A stretch of DNA of 64,000 nucleotides from Clostridia bacterium (GCA_017415505.1 JAFQGG010000030.1:1-64000); one strand, 5' to 3'; counted from the stretch's first letter, positions 34,022 to 43,180 are shown. Program-made: numbers and translations. The notes: generated by a model not told the origin, from the letters alone.

Positions 34022-34903
34022 TTATTTCGTGCGACGCAAAACGAAATCTACGAATTCGTTCAAAAACGCCGTATCGCCGTCTACACCTTCCAATAAAGTG
34101 TGACAAGTTTGCGCGCACAAATCCGCGCGTACTTTCGCGCCCTCCAAGCCGTATAAACGAACGCAAGTGAGTTTGTTTTCGTTTTCGTCCTTTCCCGTCG
34201 ATTTACCAAGCTCGTCAAAGCTACCCGTAACGTCGAGAATATCGTCCGTCATTTGGAAAAGCGTACCGAGCATTTTACCGAACCGCTCCAAAGGCAAGTG
34301 GTTTCTATCCCCCGCCAAAATCGCGGGAATAACGATGGGCGCGAGCAATAATTTGCCCGTTTTATGCTCGTAGATGAACTGCAAATCCTCTTCTGTGATT
34401 TCTCTTTCCTTTTCCGAAAAATACAAATCGGCGGATTGCCCTGCAATCATACCGTATACGCCCGCACATTCGTTGAGATATTTGGCGGCAATGGCAAAAT
34501 GAAGTCCCTTTGCGCTTTGATCCAAACAAATTGCGTACGCTTCGTTCAAAAGCGCGTCCCCTGCCAAAATCGCGTTGGCTTCGCCGAACGCTTTGTGCGA
34601 AGAGGGTTTTCCGCGCCGAAAATCGTCGTTATCCATGGCGGGCAAATCGTCGTGGATCAACGAATAGGTGTGGATCATTTCCAACGCCAACGCATACGGC
34701 AAAATATCTTCTTGGGGTACGCCGATTACTTCCGCCGTCGCCAAAGCCAACACGGGGCGAACCCGTTTTCCGCCGTTCATAAGGCTATATAACATACTTT
34801 CGCCCAAAACGGAAGGAACGGTTTTTAATTTGTCTGCGTACGATTTTGCGTACGCTTCGAAAGTTGCTACAAAGTTGTCGTAGAGAAAGTTAAAATCCTT
34901 CAA
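34022..34903 (-). CDS. ispA: Polyprenyl (farnesyl) diphosphate synthase
   Basis: A 293-residue all-helical prenyltransferase extending dimethylallyl diphosphate to farnesyl (or geranylgeranyl) diphosphate. First Asp-rich motif DDLPAMDNDDFRRG, second DDILDVTG. GGKRVRPVL and the GEANAILAGDALL segment are typical. The start codon is TTG, overlapping the folD TGA as TTGA, with AAAGGAG upstream. In most Clostridia xseA and xseB lie between folD and ispA; they are absent here. Confidence 0.94.
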   Translation of the reverse strand: MKDFNFLYDNFVATFEAYAKSYADKLKTVPSVLGESMLYSLMNGGKRVRPVLALATAEVIGVPQEDILPYALALEMIHTYSLIHDDLPAMDNDDFRRGKPSSHKAFGEANAILAGDALLNEAYAICLDQSAKGLHFAIAAKYLNECAGVYGMIAGQSADLYFSEKEREITEEDLQFIYEHKTGKLLLAPIVIPAILAGDRNHLPLERFGKMLGTLFQMTDDILDVTGSFDELGKSTGKDENENKLTCVRLYGLEGAKVRADLCAQTCHTLLEGVDGDTAFLNEFVDFVLRRTK

Positions 34904-35736
34904 TCCCTTTTTACTCCTTTGGTTAAATAAGTATTATACATAAGCATGGTAATGGTCATAGGTCCGACTCCGCCGGGAACGGGGGTAATCAAAGAGGTTT
35001 TGTCTTTGACGGCTTCGAAATCTACGTCCCCGCAAAGTTTGCCGTTTTCGTCGCGGTTCATACCCACGTCGATCACGATTGCGCCCTCTTTTACCATATC
35101 TTCCGTAACGAATTTCGCTTTGCCGACGGCGGAAATAAGCACGTCCGCGCTTTGGCAAATCTCCTTTAATCCGACCGTTTTACTGTGACATACGGTCACG
35201 GTCGCGTCGGCGTTGAGCAAAAGCATTGCCATGGGCTTGCCCACCGTTTCGCTACGCCCTAAAACGACGGCGCGTTTGCCCGCAAGCGTAACGCCCTCGT
35301 GTTCGAGCAGTTTCATAATCCCAAGCGGGGTACAGGCAACTACCCTTTCTTTATGCAAAGTCAAAAGTCCAAGGTTTTTCGCGGAAAATCCGTCCACGTC
35401 CTTTTCAAAGGGAATGTGGGCGGTTGCCGATTCCGCGTCCAAACTTTTGGGAAGAGGTAATTGCAACAAAATCCCGTCTACGCTCGGATCGACCGCCAAA
35501 GAATCGAGAAGCGTTTCCAATTCCTTTTGCGTAGCGGAAGCGGGTAACTCGTAAGAATAAGAGCGAATCCCCACTTCGCCACAGGCTTTGATTTTGTTTC
35601 GCACGTAAATTTGCGAAGCGGGATCGTTACCGACGATAACGACGGCAAGGCCCGGTTTTACGGCGGAACGATCGATTTTTTCTTTAAGCTCGGCGCGTAA
35701 TTTCAACGCCAAAGCTTTTCCGTCGATAATCTTCAT
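34900..35736 (-). CDS. folD: Bifunctional methylene-THF dehydrogenase/cyclohydrolase
   Basis: A 278-residue enzyme interconverting 5,10-methylene-THF and 10-formyl-THF. The N-terminal catalytic Lys is in YVRNKIKACGEVG, VDGILLQLPLPKSLD follows, and the NADP site is VVLGRSETVGKPMAMLLL. C-terminal TPVPGGVGPMTITMLM is diagnostic. I chose ATG 35736, one base after the nusB stop, with GAGG in the nusB end; the frame to 35748 would overlap nusB. Confidence 0.96.
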   Translation of the reverse strand: MKIIDGKALALKLRAELKEKIDRSAVKPGLAVVIVGNDPASQIYVRNKIKACGEVGIRSYSYELPASATQKELETLLDSLAVDPSVDGILLQLPLPKSLDAESATAHIPFEKDVDGFSAKNLGLLTLHKERVVACTPLGIMKLLEHEGVTLAGKRAVVLGRSETVGKPMAMLLLNADATVTVCHSKTVGLKEICQSADVLISAVGKAKFVTEDMVKEGAIVIDVGMNRDENGKLCGDVDFEAVKDKTSLITPVPGGVGPMTITMLMYNTYLTKGVKRD

Positions 35737-35737
35737 G

Positions 35738-36145
35738 TTAGTCCTCACGCTTTTTGTTGATAACGCCCGAAAGTACGCCGTTCACGAAATCTACGCTTTT
35801 TTCCGTGGAATACTTCCGTGCAAGATTGGTGGCTTCCGAAACGGAAACGACGGGCGGAATATCGTCGAAATAAAGAATTTCCGCCATGGCGATAAGCAAA
35901 ATGCTTTTGTCCATGCGGTTTATACGGTTTTCTTTATAGTGGTGACACGCGTCCTCAATCCCCGCGATAAGTTCGCTACGGTGTTCCTCCACCGTGGCAA
36001 TCAAATCGGCGGCAAAAAGCAAATCGTCCTCTTTTTCCAACTTGAACTGCTTAAAAATTTTCTTTTTTAATGCGTCAAGACAATCGGTATTGAATTGTTG
36101 GGCGTAAACGATATTTAACGCCGCCTCTCTTGCTGTCGTTCTCAT
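35738..36145 (-). CDS. nusB: Transcription antitermination factor NusB
   Basis: A 135-residue all-helical protein that with NusE binds boxA RNA in rRNA antitermination. MRTTAREAALNIVYAQQF at the N-terminus and ILLIAMAEILYFDDIPPVVSVSEA near the C-terminus are typical. GGAG precedes the ATG. It heads the nusB-folD-ispA-dxs-tlyA-nadK-argR-recN run. Confidence 0.95.
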   Translation of the reverse strand: MRTTAREAALNIVYAQQFNTDCLDALKKKIFKQFKLEKEDDLLFAADLIATVEEHRSELIAGIEDACHHYKENRINRMDKSILLIAMAEILYFDDIPPVVSVSEATNLARKYSTEKSVDFVNGVLSGVINKKRED

Positions 36146-36191
36146 AATGCACTCCGTTTTTCTAAAAAATTTAGGTATAAATATAAGACGA

Positions 36192-36215
36192 AAACCCTTC
36201 TCTTGCGGGAAGGGT
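36192..36215 (-). terminator. Terminator-like hairpin after the Gls24-family gene
   Basis: Stem ACCCTTC/GAAGGGT with an 8-base loop, followed on the minus strand by TTTTC and T-rich sequence. It sits between the Gls24 stop and nusB. Confidence 0.6.
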
Positions 36216-36230
36216 ATTCGTTGAATAATT

Positions 36231-36617
36231 TTAGTTTTGTTCGGCGGAAGGTTCTTCGGACGCTTCTTCCTCGTCTTCTTTTTCGACGGGCGGTGCGTCC
36301 ACGAACACCACGTCGCGAATATGCACGTCTACCTCTGCAACTCTGTAACGGGTCATGTTTTCCACGTTTTGCTTGACTGATTGCTGTATACGGTAAGCAA
36401 GCTCGGGAACGTTGTAGCCGTATTTAACGACGACGGATACGTCGGCGTATACCCCGTCTTTTTCAAGATACAAAGAAATTCCGTTTTTCTTACCGGGAAC
36501 GAGCATTGCGCCCTCTACCTCCGCCACGGCAAGCGCGACGATATTGTGCACGATCCCTGCGTTATAAACGACTTTACCGCTACGGTCGTCTTTCGTGTTC
36601 AATTTGATGTTACGCAT
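36231..36617 (-). CDS. Asp23/Gls24 family envelope-stress protein
   Basis: A 128-residue Asp23/Gls24 (DUF322) protein: GKVVYNAGIVHNIVALAVAEV, YADVSVVVKYGYNVPELAY and RVAEVDVHIRDVVF. The C-terminus is an acidic Glu-rich tail. These proteins decorate the inner membrane or relate to alkaline and envelope stress; precise function is uncertain. AAGGAGATC lies upstream of the ATG. In Clostridia this gene commonly stands between spoIIIAH and nusB, as here. Confidence 0.92.
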   Translation of the reverse strand: MRNIKLNTKDDRSGKVVYNAGIVHNIVALAVAEVEGAMLVPGKKNGISLYLEKDGVYADVSVVVKYGYNVPELAYRIQQSVKQNVENMTRYRVAEVDVHIRDVVFVDAPPVEKEDEEEASEEPSAEQN

Positions 36618-36709
36618 TCAAAAAGATCTCCTTATGCAATCTGCATATATATTATAGCATATCTTTTCGAATTTTTCTACTGTTTTGAGGATATTTTCCG
36701 CTCTTTTTT

Positions 36710-37198
36710 TTAGCTTTCCGCATAAACAGGCATAATTATCACGTTTCCCGCAACGATTCCCGTTTCGTTTTTCATCATGTTATAGATAGAAAGCGCGGTA
36801 TCGTAGTTGAGTTCGTCGGAATTGATGAACACGTTTACGTTGTCCGAGTCCACGGAAACGGATACGACGGCGTCGGAAAAACCAAGCGATTTCACCATAT
36901 TTTCCAAAACGAGCTCTTGCTCCATTGCCGCGACGATTTCCATTTTCATTTCCGTTGCCGCTTCGTATTTTTCGTCGCCCTCTTCGTAGAGTGCGATTAC
37001 GCTGTCGAGCTGTACGAGCTCTTCGTTGCGGGTCGTCGTCCGTTCCGTTCTGTAAGTCGTGAAATAGTTCGCCGTGGTAATTCCGTCGTCCGACGAAACG
37101 GTATCCGACGTGTTTGCGAGCACGAAGTTAAATACGGCAGTGACCGCCAAAAGCAGTACCAACGAGGACATTACGATTACCTTTTTCTTGTTTGACAT
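36710..37198 (-). CDS. spoIIIAH: Stage III sporulation protein AH
   Basis: A 162-residue bitopic protein whose extracellular EscJ/PrgK-like ring-building domain pairs with forespore SpoIIQ to form the feeding channel. One membrane helix at about 8-29, then a Thr/Arg-rich linker, a helical stretch (EKYEAATEMKMEIVAAMEQELVLENMVKSLG) and the ring fold (VFINSDELNYDTALSIYNMM), quoted here as two separate landmarks. AAGGAGATAAATATT precedes the ATG. It is the last gene of the spoIIIA operon. Confidence 0.94.
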   Translation of the reverse strand: MSNKKKVIVMSSLVLLLAVTAVFNFVLANTSDTVSSDDGITTANYFTTYRTERTTTRNEELVQLDSVIALYEEGDEKYEAATEMKMEIVAAMEQELVLENMVKSLGFSDAVVSVSVDSDNVNVFINSDELNYDTALSIYNMMKNETGIVAGNVIIMPVYAES

Positions 37199-37213
37199 AA
37201 TATTTATCTCCTT

Positions 37214-37606
37214 TTACACTTTTTTTAAGTAAACTTTCACCGCGTTTTGATTCGTTCCGAGCGCCGCGGCAACCGCTTCCCGAACGTTTAGAATTACCCG
37301 TAGATCGTTTGCGCCCTCGCATACGACCACTACGCTTTTCACGCCTTCTTCCGTTTCGCAAATCATAACGCTAGCGTCGCCGACGCCCTCGATATCTGCC
37401 AATAGGCGGGATACTTTCGTTTCCGTTTGACTTGCGCTTGTCGGCGTAGCCGTTTGTTCGTCCGTATAAAAAATCTTCCAAGACGCGAACAAAAGCGCGA
37501 ACGCTAATGCGGAAATAAGAATAATTTCCTTTAATTTTCCGCTTAAAAGAAACCGTTTCTGTTTTGGCTCAGTAGGCGGTTTATTGTCCGATTTATACGC
37601 GTTCAT
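37214..37606 (-). CDS. spoIIIAG: Stage III sporulation protein AG
   Basis: A 130-residue protein with a membrane helix (about 27-46) and a ring-forming C-terminal domain (SRLLADIEGVGDASVMI, VVCEGANDLRVILNVREAV). SpoIIIAG forms the large ring of the channel in B. subtilis; the version here is shorter. The ATG overlaps the spoIIIAF TGA (ATGA), and GAGGTG at the end of spoIIIAF acts as ribosome site. Confidence 0.93.
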   Translation of the reverse strand: MNAYKSDNKPPTEPKQKRFLLSGKLKEIILISALAFALLFASWKIFYTDEQTATPTSASQTETKVSRLLADIEGVGDASVMICETEEGVKSVVVVCEGANDLRVILNVREAVAAALGTNQNAVKVYLKKV

Positions 37607-38091
37607 TCTATCAACACCTCGCTACAATAGTTTTTCTTCAAGTAATCCAGCATTTCCTTTTTTTTCTCCTCCGTTATCGGCGTTTGCGTTTCAATCCGTA
37701 TTTTATCGATACGAATATCTCCGCTCGTATCTTCAAAACTCCAATAAAGCGTCACCGCCGTTTCCAGCGAATATTTTGAGAGAATTTCTTCCCGCAAAAC
37801 GCTTTCTGCGTTACGTATTCTCATTTCACAATAATAATCTATGAACGAGCCGTCCGTCATTATGACCGATTGTTCCAACTTTTTTTCCCCGTTTTCCGTA
37901 CCTTCTTTCCGTATTTTGTCGAATAGGTCCGTCGAACGCAAAAATCGCGGAATCGGTGCGATAATGACGAGCAAACAGGCAAGTTTTGCAATACCTTTTA
38001 TCGTATTGCCCGTCTTCCCTTCGGGAATAATCGAAGTCAACAGCGCACAAAGAAGCACCGTGCCAATAATCGATAGCAAATACCCGCTCAT
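37603..38091 (-). CDS. spoIIIAF: Stage III sporulation protein AF
   Basis: A 162-residue protein with two N-terminal membrane helices (LLSIIGTVLLCALLTSIIP and GIAKLACLLVIIAPI) and an extracellular ring-like domain. The gene order and these helices identify it, since the family is poorly conserved. ATG 38091 overlaps the spoIIIAE TGA (ATGA) and GGAGGCG lies 5 bases upstream; an upstream extension to 38172 is not needed. Confidence 0.9.
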   Translation of the reverse strand: MSGYLLSIIGTVLLCALLTSIIPEGKTGNTIKGIAKLACLLVIIAPIPRFLRSTDLFDKIRKEGTENGEKKLEQSVIMTDGSFIDYYCEMRIRNAESVLREEILSKYSLETAVTLYWSFEDTSGDIRIDKIRIETQTPITEEKKKEMLDYLKKNYCSEVLIE

Positions 38092-39296
38092 AAAAGCGCC
38101 TCCGAGCTCGTGACGAGCATGACGATAGAAAGAAAATACATAAACGCGGTGAAAAACAAAGACGCCGTGCAATATTGCAGATTATCCGCCGTTTCCCCGA
38201 GGAAATCGGAGATTCGGCTGTCGCCGAACGGTTGCGTAACGGCAGCGGTAAAACGCAGTAGCAAACTTACGCAAATCAATAAAACGAGCGGTTCAAATAA
38301 TACGCTTACCATTAGAAATATACTCATACTGCCAAGTGAGTTTTTAATAAGTACGCTCCCCGCAACGGCAAGGTCGAATCCCCCCGATAAAAACCCGCCA
38401 ACGATAGGAACGGTATTACCGATCGCGTATTTTGCCGCGCGCCGAACGATACCGTCGTAGGCGGAAGAAGTAATACCCTGTAAGCTCATAAACAAGCCGA
38501 ATACGGATACGCATATCCCGATTATCCATTTGTTAATACTTTTGAAAAAACCGCCGAATTTGCTTATTTTTAACTCTCTCGTTAAATTGCTTGCCATGGA
38601 AAACGCCACGACCGTTACCGTAAACGGCAGGACGATAGAAGAAATGAGCGAAACGATCGTGGTCGATAAAAACGCGACGGCGGGACGGCATACGGCAACG
38701 GAAACCGTTCCACCGCTCGCCGCCATTAAGGTGAGCATTATTGGAAAGACGATTTGCATTTGTTTTCGCATTTGCGATACGCTTTCCGCCGTTTGCGAAA
38801 TGCATTGCGTTAAAACGCCGATCAAAGGAATCAAAGCGGCGGCGTACGCAATTAAAAATATCATATCCGCCGAAGTGCGCATATTCGAACCGCTTTTTAG
38901 CGAAGATATTAAACCCGACAGCAAGGTTATTGCCGCAATACAAGCAAAAGCGGGCAGTATTTCGCGTATTTTCTCAAAAAGAATCCGTAAAAGCTCGCTC
39001 CAAAAATTCTCGTAATCGAATTTTTCGCCTTGAATATACGCAATCAAGCGCTCTCCTACGCTTTCGTCGGAAAAGGAATCCAAGGAATCGAGGTAGGTTT
39101 GCAACGCCTCCAAATCAAGCGCGTCAAGTTGTTCAAGGATACTCTCGTTTAGCTTTTCCTCCGCGTCCGTTTGCGCGGAATCGTTGCCCGTTGCGACCGC
39201 CGATACCGTGCTTATACCCGAAAGGAAAATACTCATGCATAAATGTATAAGTAAAACGACGAGCGCAGGCAATAGTTTTTTTCTTTTTATACTCAT
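38088..39296 (-). CDS. spoIIIAE: Stage III sporulation protein AE
   Basis: A 402-residue polytopic membrane protein with a signal-like N-terminus (about 8-34), an acidic periplasm-side segment rich in Leu/Asp/Glu, and at least six further hydrophobic segments (for example FACIAAITLLSGLISSL and IFLMVSVLFEPLVLLICVSL). It is the largest integral component of the SpoIIIA channel. The start lies 2 bases after the spoIIIAD stop; no clear ribosome site is visible, so coupling is likely. Confidence 0.95.
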   Translation of the reverse strand: MSIKRKKLLPALVVLLIHLCMSIFLSGISTVSAVATGNDSAQTDAEEKLNESILEQLDALDLEALQTYLDSLDSFSDESVGERLIAYIQGEKFDYENFWSELLRILFEKIREILPAFACIAAITLLSGLISSLKSGSNMRTSADMIFLIAYAAALIPLIGVLTQCISQTAESVSQMRKQMQIVFPIMLTLMAASGGTVSVAVCRPAVAFLSTTIVSLISSIVLPFTVTVVAFSMASNLTRELKISKFGGFFKSINKWIIGICVSVFGLFMSLQGITSSAYDGIVRRAAKYAIGNTVPIVGGFLSGGFDLAVAGSVLIKNSLGSMSIFLMVSVLFEPLVLLICVSLLLRFTAAVTQPFGDSRISDFLGETADNLQYCTASLFFTAFMYFLSIVMLVTSSEALL

Positions 39297-39298
39297 AA

Positions 39299-39691
39299 TT
39301 ATACCAACTGTAAAAAGCTTTTTACGAGCGTAAGCAATCCTTCAAACACGGGCAAAGCCAATAAAACGATGGCGATTTTACCGCCCAAGGCAACCTTGTC
39401 CGCTACGGCGTTGCTCCCGAAATCGGAGAGTATGCCCGCCCCAAATTCGGTGATATACCCCACGCCCACGATTTTAAGAAGCACTTTCAAAAGTCCGTTT
39501 TCTACGCCCGTCGTTTCGGCAATCGTACGAAAAACGGCAAGTGTTCCCTGCAACGCGTCCACGATATAAAGCAATATCACGATAATGCCTGCAACCGTTA
39601 CGGCAAAAGACAATTCCGGTTTCGTTCCTTTGAGTAAGACCGCCGTTACGGCGGTAACGAATGCTACGCCTACGATTTTCATAATTTCCAT
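39299..39691 (-). CDS. spoIIIAD: Stage III sporulation protein AD
   Basis: A 130-residue membrane protein with four hydrophobic segments; GVGYITEFGAGILSDFGS is the family hallmark. Related to SpoIIIAC, it is thought to form part of the membrane export core. ATG 39691 is assumed, with ATG 39682 as an alternative; neither has a textbook ribosome site (AGGG about 10 bases upstream of the first). Confidence 0.95.
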   Translation of the reverse strand: MEIMKIVGVAFVTAVTAVLLKGTKPELSFAVTVAGIIVILLYIVDALQGTLAVFRTIAETTGVENGLLKVLLKIVGVGYITEFGAGILSDFGSNAVADKVALGGKIAIVLLALPVFEGLLTLVKSFLQLV

Positions 39692-39703
39692 TTCTACAAT
39701 TCC

Positions 39704-39901
39704 CTAAATAAGTCCGAATATACTTTTTATATCGTTGAATAAATCTCCAATCATTCCGACGACGACCGCGAGCACGATTACGAGTCCCACGATACTTACG
39801 AGCGTTGCGATATCGTCCCGATCGGATTTTTTTAAGATTTGACAAATTACGGTAATAATAATTCCAATCGCCGCAATTTTGAATAATATACTGATATCCA
39901 T
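39704..39901 (-). CDS. spoIIIAC: Stage III sporulation protein AC
   Basis: A 65-residue protein with two membrane helices and the motif CQILKKSDRDDIATLVSI typical of SpoIIIAC. ATG 39901 follows AAGGAG by 6-7 bases; the longer frame to 39952 overlaps spoIIIAB and is not supported. It sits in the usual AB-AC-AD order. Confidence 0.95.
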   Translation of the reverse strand: MDISILFKIAAIGIIITVICQILKKSDRDDIATLVSIVGLVIVLAVVVGMIGDLFNDIKSIFGLI

Positions 39902-39918
39902 ACCTCGCTCCTTTTCGT

Positions 39919-40407
39919 CTATATTATGAGTATTAAAATGAGTAAACCGCATAAAAATCCAATTTTTACGAATAAATCCCCGTATCTTTTGCAGTCGGTT
40001 TTCGCCTGTTTTTCAAGATTTATCAGCGTTTCTTTTTGCGCGGAAAAGTAGGCTTTTTGCGACGAACTGTCCCCTCTGCCGAGCATAAGAAAATAATCTT
40101 CCGTCACTGATTTTTGTTCGTTCGTTAAAAAGTCAAAATCACCCGACTCCGTCAAAGGCTCTTGGCGTTCGCTTTTGATTCTATCAAAAAAGTTTTGCAA
40201 AACCGTCAAAAATTCGCCCTTGTACGCGTATTTCCGAAAAAATTCCGATAGAGGTCTTCGGCGATAGGAAATTTCACTTAAAAAACGCTCGTTAAAAAGG
40301 GTAAACTGTACGAAAAAATCTTTTCGTTTTCGGTATTTTTTTGCCAAAAGATATCCCAAAAAGCTCGTAAACGCAACGATGGCAACCCCTAAAAGAAATT
40401 TTGCCAT
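39919..40407 (-). CDS. spoIIIAB: Stage III sporulation protein AB
   Basis: A 162-residue protein with one N-terminal helix (FLLGVAIVAFTSFLGYLLA), a helical cytoplasmic domain similar to type II secretion F components (FNERFLSEISYRRRPLSEF, MLGRGDSSSQKAYF), and a C-terminal helix. AAAGGAG at the end of spoIIIAA lies 11 bases before the ATG, 2 bases past the upstream stop. Confidence 0.93.
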   Translation of the reverse strand: MAKFLLGVAIVAFTSFLGYLLAKKYRKRKDFFVQFTLFNERFLSEISYRRRPLSEFFRKYAYKGEFLTVLQNFFDRIKSERQEPLTESGDFDFLTNEQKSVTEDYFLMLGRGDSSSQKAYFSAQKETLINLEKQAKTDCKRYGDLFVKIGFLCGLLILILII

Positions 40408-40409
40408 GA

Positions 40410-41264
40410 TTATAAAAGCTCCTTTGCATTTTCGTCGTAAATCGCGTCAATTTTTCCTATTTGATCCCCGTTTAATAAAACGAAACGCTCGAACGCGCCT
40501 AAAAACGGGGCGCAAATATCGTTAATAGAGTGAAAATGTGCCGTAGCAACGACGGAAATTCCCGCTACACGGGCTTTTTTTACGGCGTTACAATCGTTCT
40601 CGGATAATTCGTCCGTAATAATGATATCCGGGCGTAATGCGCGGATTCCCGCCTCGAACGCCGTCGCCTTGTCGGAATATTTCAAGATATCGCAAGTATC
40701 GCCCGCGTTCCCGCAAGAAATTTCACCCCGTTCGTCGCAAATCAATATATTTTTTCGTTTGTTTTGGCATAACAACCTGCTTAAATCACGCAAAATCGTG
40801 GTTTTCCCTTGCCCAGGAGGCGAAGCGATTAAAATACTGCGTATTTTGTCAGACATACAACGGCGATAAATTTCCTTTCCACTATCGATTACTTCGTGTG
40901 GCACACGAATACAAAGAGAAGTAAAATTCCGTAGCGTTAAAGGTTGTCCTTTGTCAAAGACGAATTCCCCCGCCAAACCGATTCTTTCCCCGTTTTCCGC
41001 GGTGATAAAGCCTTGCTTGATTTGTTCCTCGACCGAATACACGGAATATTTTCCCGCGCGGAATACGCAATCGGCAATTTCGTCTAAATCGCACCGCAAG
41101 GCTTTATCGGCAAGCGCTACCAAGCCGTAAAAGCCTAAGTAACGGTATTCCCCGTTATAATTCACGGTCACGGGTTTATCGGCGCGCAAGCGGATCTCGT
41201 AAATCTCCCTTATATTTAGATTTTTAATCCCGTTTTTAACGGTTGTCGGTAAAAAATCAAGCAT
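40410..41264 (-). CDS. spoIIIAA: Stage III sporulation protein AA, ATPase
   Basis: A 284-residue secretion-type ATPase thought to energise the SpoIIIA channel. N-terminal EIYEIRLRADKPV, Walker A ASPPGQGKTTILRDL, Walker B region DIIITDELSENDC and ICDERGEIS are visible. I chose ATG 41264 (MLDFLPTTV, matches family N-termini). A GTG at 41309 would lie inside the htpG-side terminator and is unlikely. No ribosome site precedes the ATG; TATAGT lies 6 bases upstream. Sigma-E control is expected from the family, but I cannot point to a convincing sigma-E box. Confidence 0.93.
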   Translation of the reverse strand: MLDFLPTTVKNGIKNLNIREIYEIRLRADKPVTVNYNGEYRYLGFYGLVALADKALRCDLDEIADCVFRAGKYSVYSVEEQIKQGFITAENGERIGLAGEFVFDKGQPLTLRNFTSLCIRVPHEVIDSGKEIYRRCMSDKIRSILIASPPGQGKTTILRDLSRLLCQNKRKNILICDERGEISCGNAGDTCDILKYSDKATAFEAGIRALRPDIIITDELSENDCNAVKKARVAGISVVATAHFHSINDICAPFLGAFERFVLLNGDQIGKIDAIYDENAKELL

Positions 41265-41302
41265 TTGTATACTATATGCGTTTGCTTGTCCGTGTAGAAC
41301 AA

Positions 41303-41334
41303 AAAACACCCTTCTTTTTCAAGAAAGGTGTTTT
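41303..41334 (-). terminator. htpG terminator
   Basis: 8-bp plus 5-bp stem (AAAACACC and TTCTT arms, one mismatch) with a 4-base loop and a T6 run on the minus strand. It lies between htpG and spoIIIAA and separates the two transcripts. Confidence 0.8.
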
Positions 41335-41350
41335 CATTATTTTGCGTTTA

Positions 41351-43180
41351 TTATTTGGTATAACCAAAAAGCATTTCCATGCTCTTGTCGACGAAATCGG
41401 AAAGCTCCTCGGGAGCAAGCTTCTTATAAGAAAGCATGGCAAGATAATAGATTTGGCTGGCAACGATACGCTGTTTTTCCTCAGTAAGCTTTAAGAATCC
41501 CAAAACGACGGGATTGGTAAGGTTCAAAACAAGCGTTGCGTGTTCCGTTGGATCGGTTTCGTTCATACCGTAAAAACCGCCCATTTCCGACATTCTGCGC
41601 ATAAATTCGTCTACGTTAATAACCGCAGGAAGCTTCCCGCTCTTAAATTTATCCGCTTTTACCGTGATTTTCTCGTTTGCAAGGTATTTTTTGAAAGTTT
41701 CTACAAGTTCCTTGACTTCTTCTTCCTTGACGGATTCCTCGCTCTTCAACGCACCGTCGATATCCGCGTCAATGCGAACGAAACGACACTTTTTGGGGTT
41801 TTTATATTCAATAAAGCTAATGAAGTGCGGATCGATATAGGTATCGCAAACGATCGCGTCCAAGCCAGCGTCTTTGAACATGGCGATATATTGCGCTTGT
41901 TGTACCTCGTCGGATACGTAGTATACGGCTTTGGGTTGCGCGCCCTTTTCCGCTTCCTCGTCGCCCACTTCTTCCCCGAAAAAGTCTTGCAAGGGTTTAT
42001 ATTCTCCGTTCAAATTCTTGAAAATAATGATATTTTGCACTTTTTCATAGAATTCGTTCTCTTTTACGCAACCGAATTTTATAAAGGTTGCAATATCTTT
42101 CCAACAGTTTTCAAAGCGTTCTTTATCGTTATTAAATAAAGAAGTAAGTTTATCGGCGACTTTTTTGGTGATATGTTTGGAAATTTTTTGCACCTGCTTG
42201 TCGTTTTGCAAGAAGCTTCTCGACACGTTCAAGGGAATATCGGGGCAATCGATTACGCCGTTTAAGAGCATTAAAAATTCGGGAATTACCTCTTTTATAT
42301 TATCCGCAATGAAAACTTGATTGCAATAGAGTTTTACCTGTCCCTTTTCCAACTGTACCTGCGTCTTTTTCACTTGCGGGAAATATAAAATTCCTTTCAA
42401 TCTAAAAGGATATTCCATATTCAAATGAATCCAAAACAAAGGCTCGTTATAATCGGCGAAAGTTTCGCGGTAGAAATTCTTATATTCTTCCTCCGTGCAT
42501 TCTTTCGGGTCTTTCAAGTACAACGGCAAAGTATTGTTTAACGGCTTGTCCGTATCGTCGCCCTTGGGGTTAAGGTAGATATTAAAGGGCATAAACGAGC
42601 AGTATTTACGAAGCAATTCCTTAATAGTAAATTCTTTAAGGAAATCCTCTTCTCCGTCCGCGATATGCATAACGATTTTCGTGCCTCGCTCCACTTTTTC
42701 CGTTTCGCTAATCGTATAGGTGGAATTTCCGTCCGATTCCCATTTCACGGCAGGCTCGTCCTTATAGCTCTTCGTGTAGATTTCCACGCTGTTCGAAACC
42801 ATATAAGCGGAATAGAATCCAAGACCGAAATGACCGATTATACCGTCACCCGAGGCTTTTTCATATTTTTGTAAAAAGTCTTCCGCGCCGGAAAACGCGA
42901 TTTGCGTGATGTATTTTTCCACTTCTTCCGCGGTCATACCGATACCGTTATCTTCTACGGTAAGCGTTTTGGCTTTCTCGTCCACGGTCACGACGATTTT
43001 GTACTCGCCGTCTTCTTTTTCGGCTTCGCCCATATCGACGAGCTTTTTGTGCTTCGTCATTGCGTCAATACCGTTTGCGACGATTTCTCGCAAAAAGATA
43101 TCCTTATCCGAATACAGCCATTTTTTAATAATCGGCATCATATTCTCGCTAGAAATTTTGATTTTACCTTTTTTTGCCAT
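41351..43180 (-). CDS. htpG: Hsp90-family chaperone HtpG
   Basis: A 609-residue ATP-driven chaperone. The GHKL ATP site includes FLREIVANGIDAMTKHKK, VEDNGIGMTAEEV and GHFGLGFYSAYMVS; the middle and dimerisation domains follow in normal order and length. NGIDA replaces the usual NASDA around the Mg-binding Asn, a variation known in some Clostridia. It has its own terminators on both sides and is probably a single-gene transcript. Confidence 0.96.
   Translation of the reverse strand: MAKKGKIKISSENMMPIIKKWLYSDKDIFLREIVANGIDAMTKHKKLVDMGEAEKEDGEYKIVVTVDEKAKTLTVEDNGIGMTAEEVEKYITQIAFSGAEDFLQKYEKASGDGIIGHFGLGFYSAYMVSNSVEIYTKSYKDEPAVKWESDGNSTYTISETEKVERGTKIVMHIADGEEDFLKEFTIKELLRKYCSFMPFNIYLNPKGDDTDKPLNNTLPLYLKDPKECTEEEYKNFYRETFADYNEPLFWIHLNMEYPFRLKGILYFPQVKKTQVQLEKGQVKLYCNQVFIADNIKEVIPEFLMLLNGVIDCPDIPLNVSRSFLQNDKQVQKISKHITKKVADKLTSLFNNDKERFENCWKDIATFIKFGCVKENEFYEKVQNIIIFKNLNGEYKPLQDFFGEEVGDEEAEKGAQPKAVYYVSDEVQQAQYIAMFKDAGLDAIVCDTYIDPHFISFIEYKNPKKCRFVRIDADIDGALKSEESVKEEEVKELVETFKKYLANEKITVKADKFKSGKLPAVINVDEFMRRMSEMGGFYGMNETDPTEHATLVLNLTNPVVLGFLKLTEEKQRIVASQIYYLAMLSYKKLAPEELSDFVDKSMEMLFGYTK

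Noticed and set aside
41265..41309. GTG start of spoIIIAA at 41309
   Set aside because: The codon lies within the terminator hairpin of htpG and has no properly spaced ribosome site; the ATG at 41264 fits the family N-terminus.
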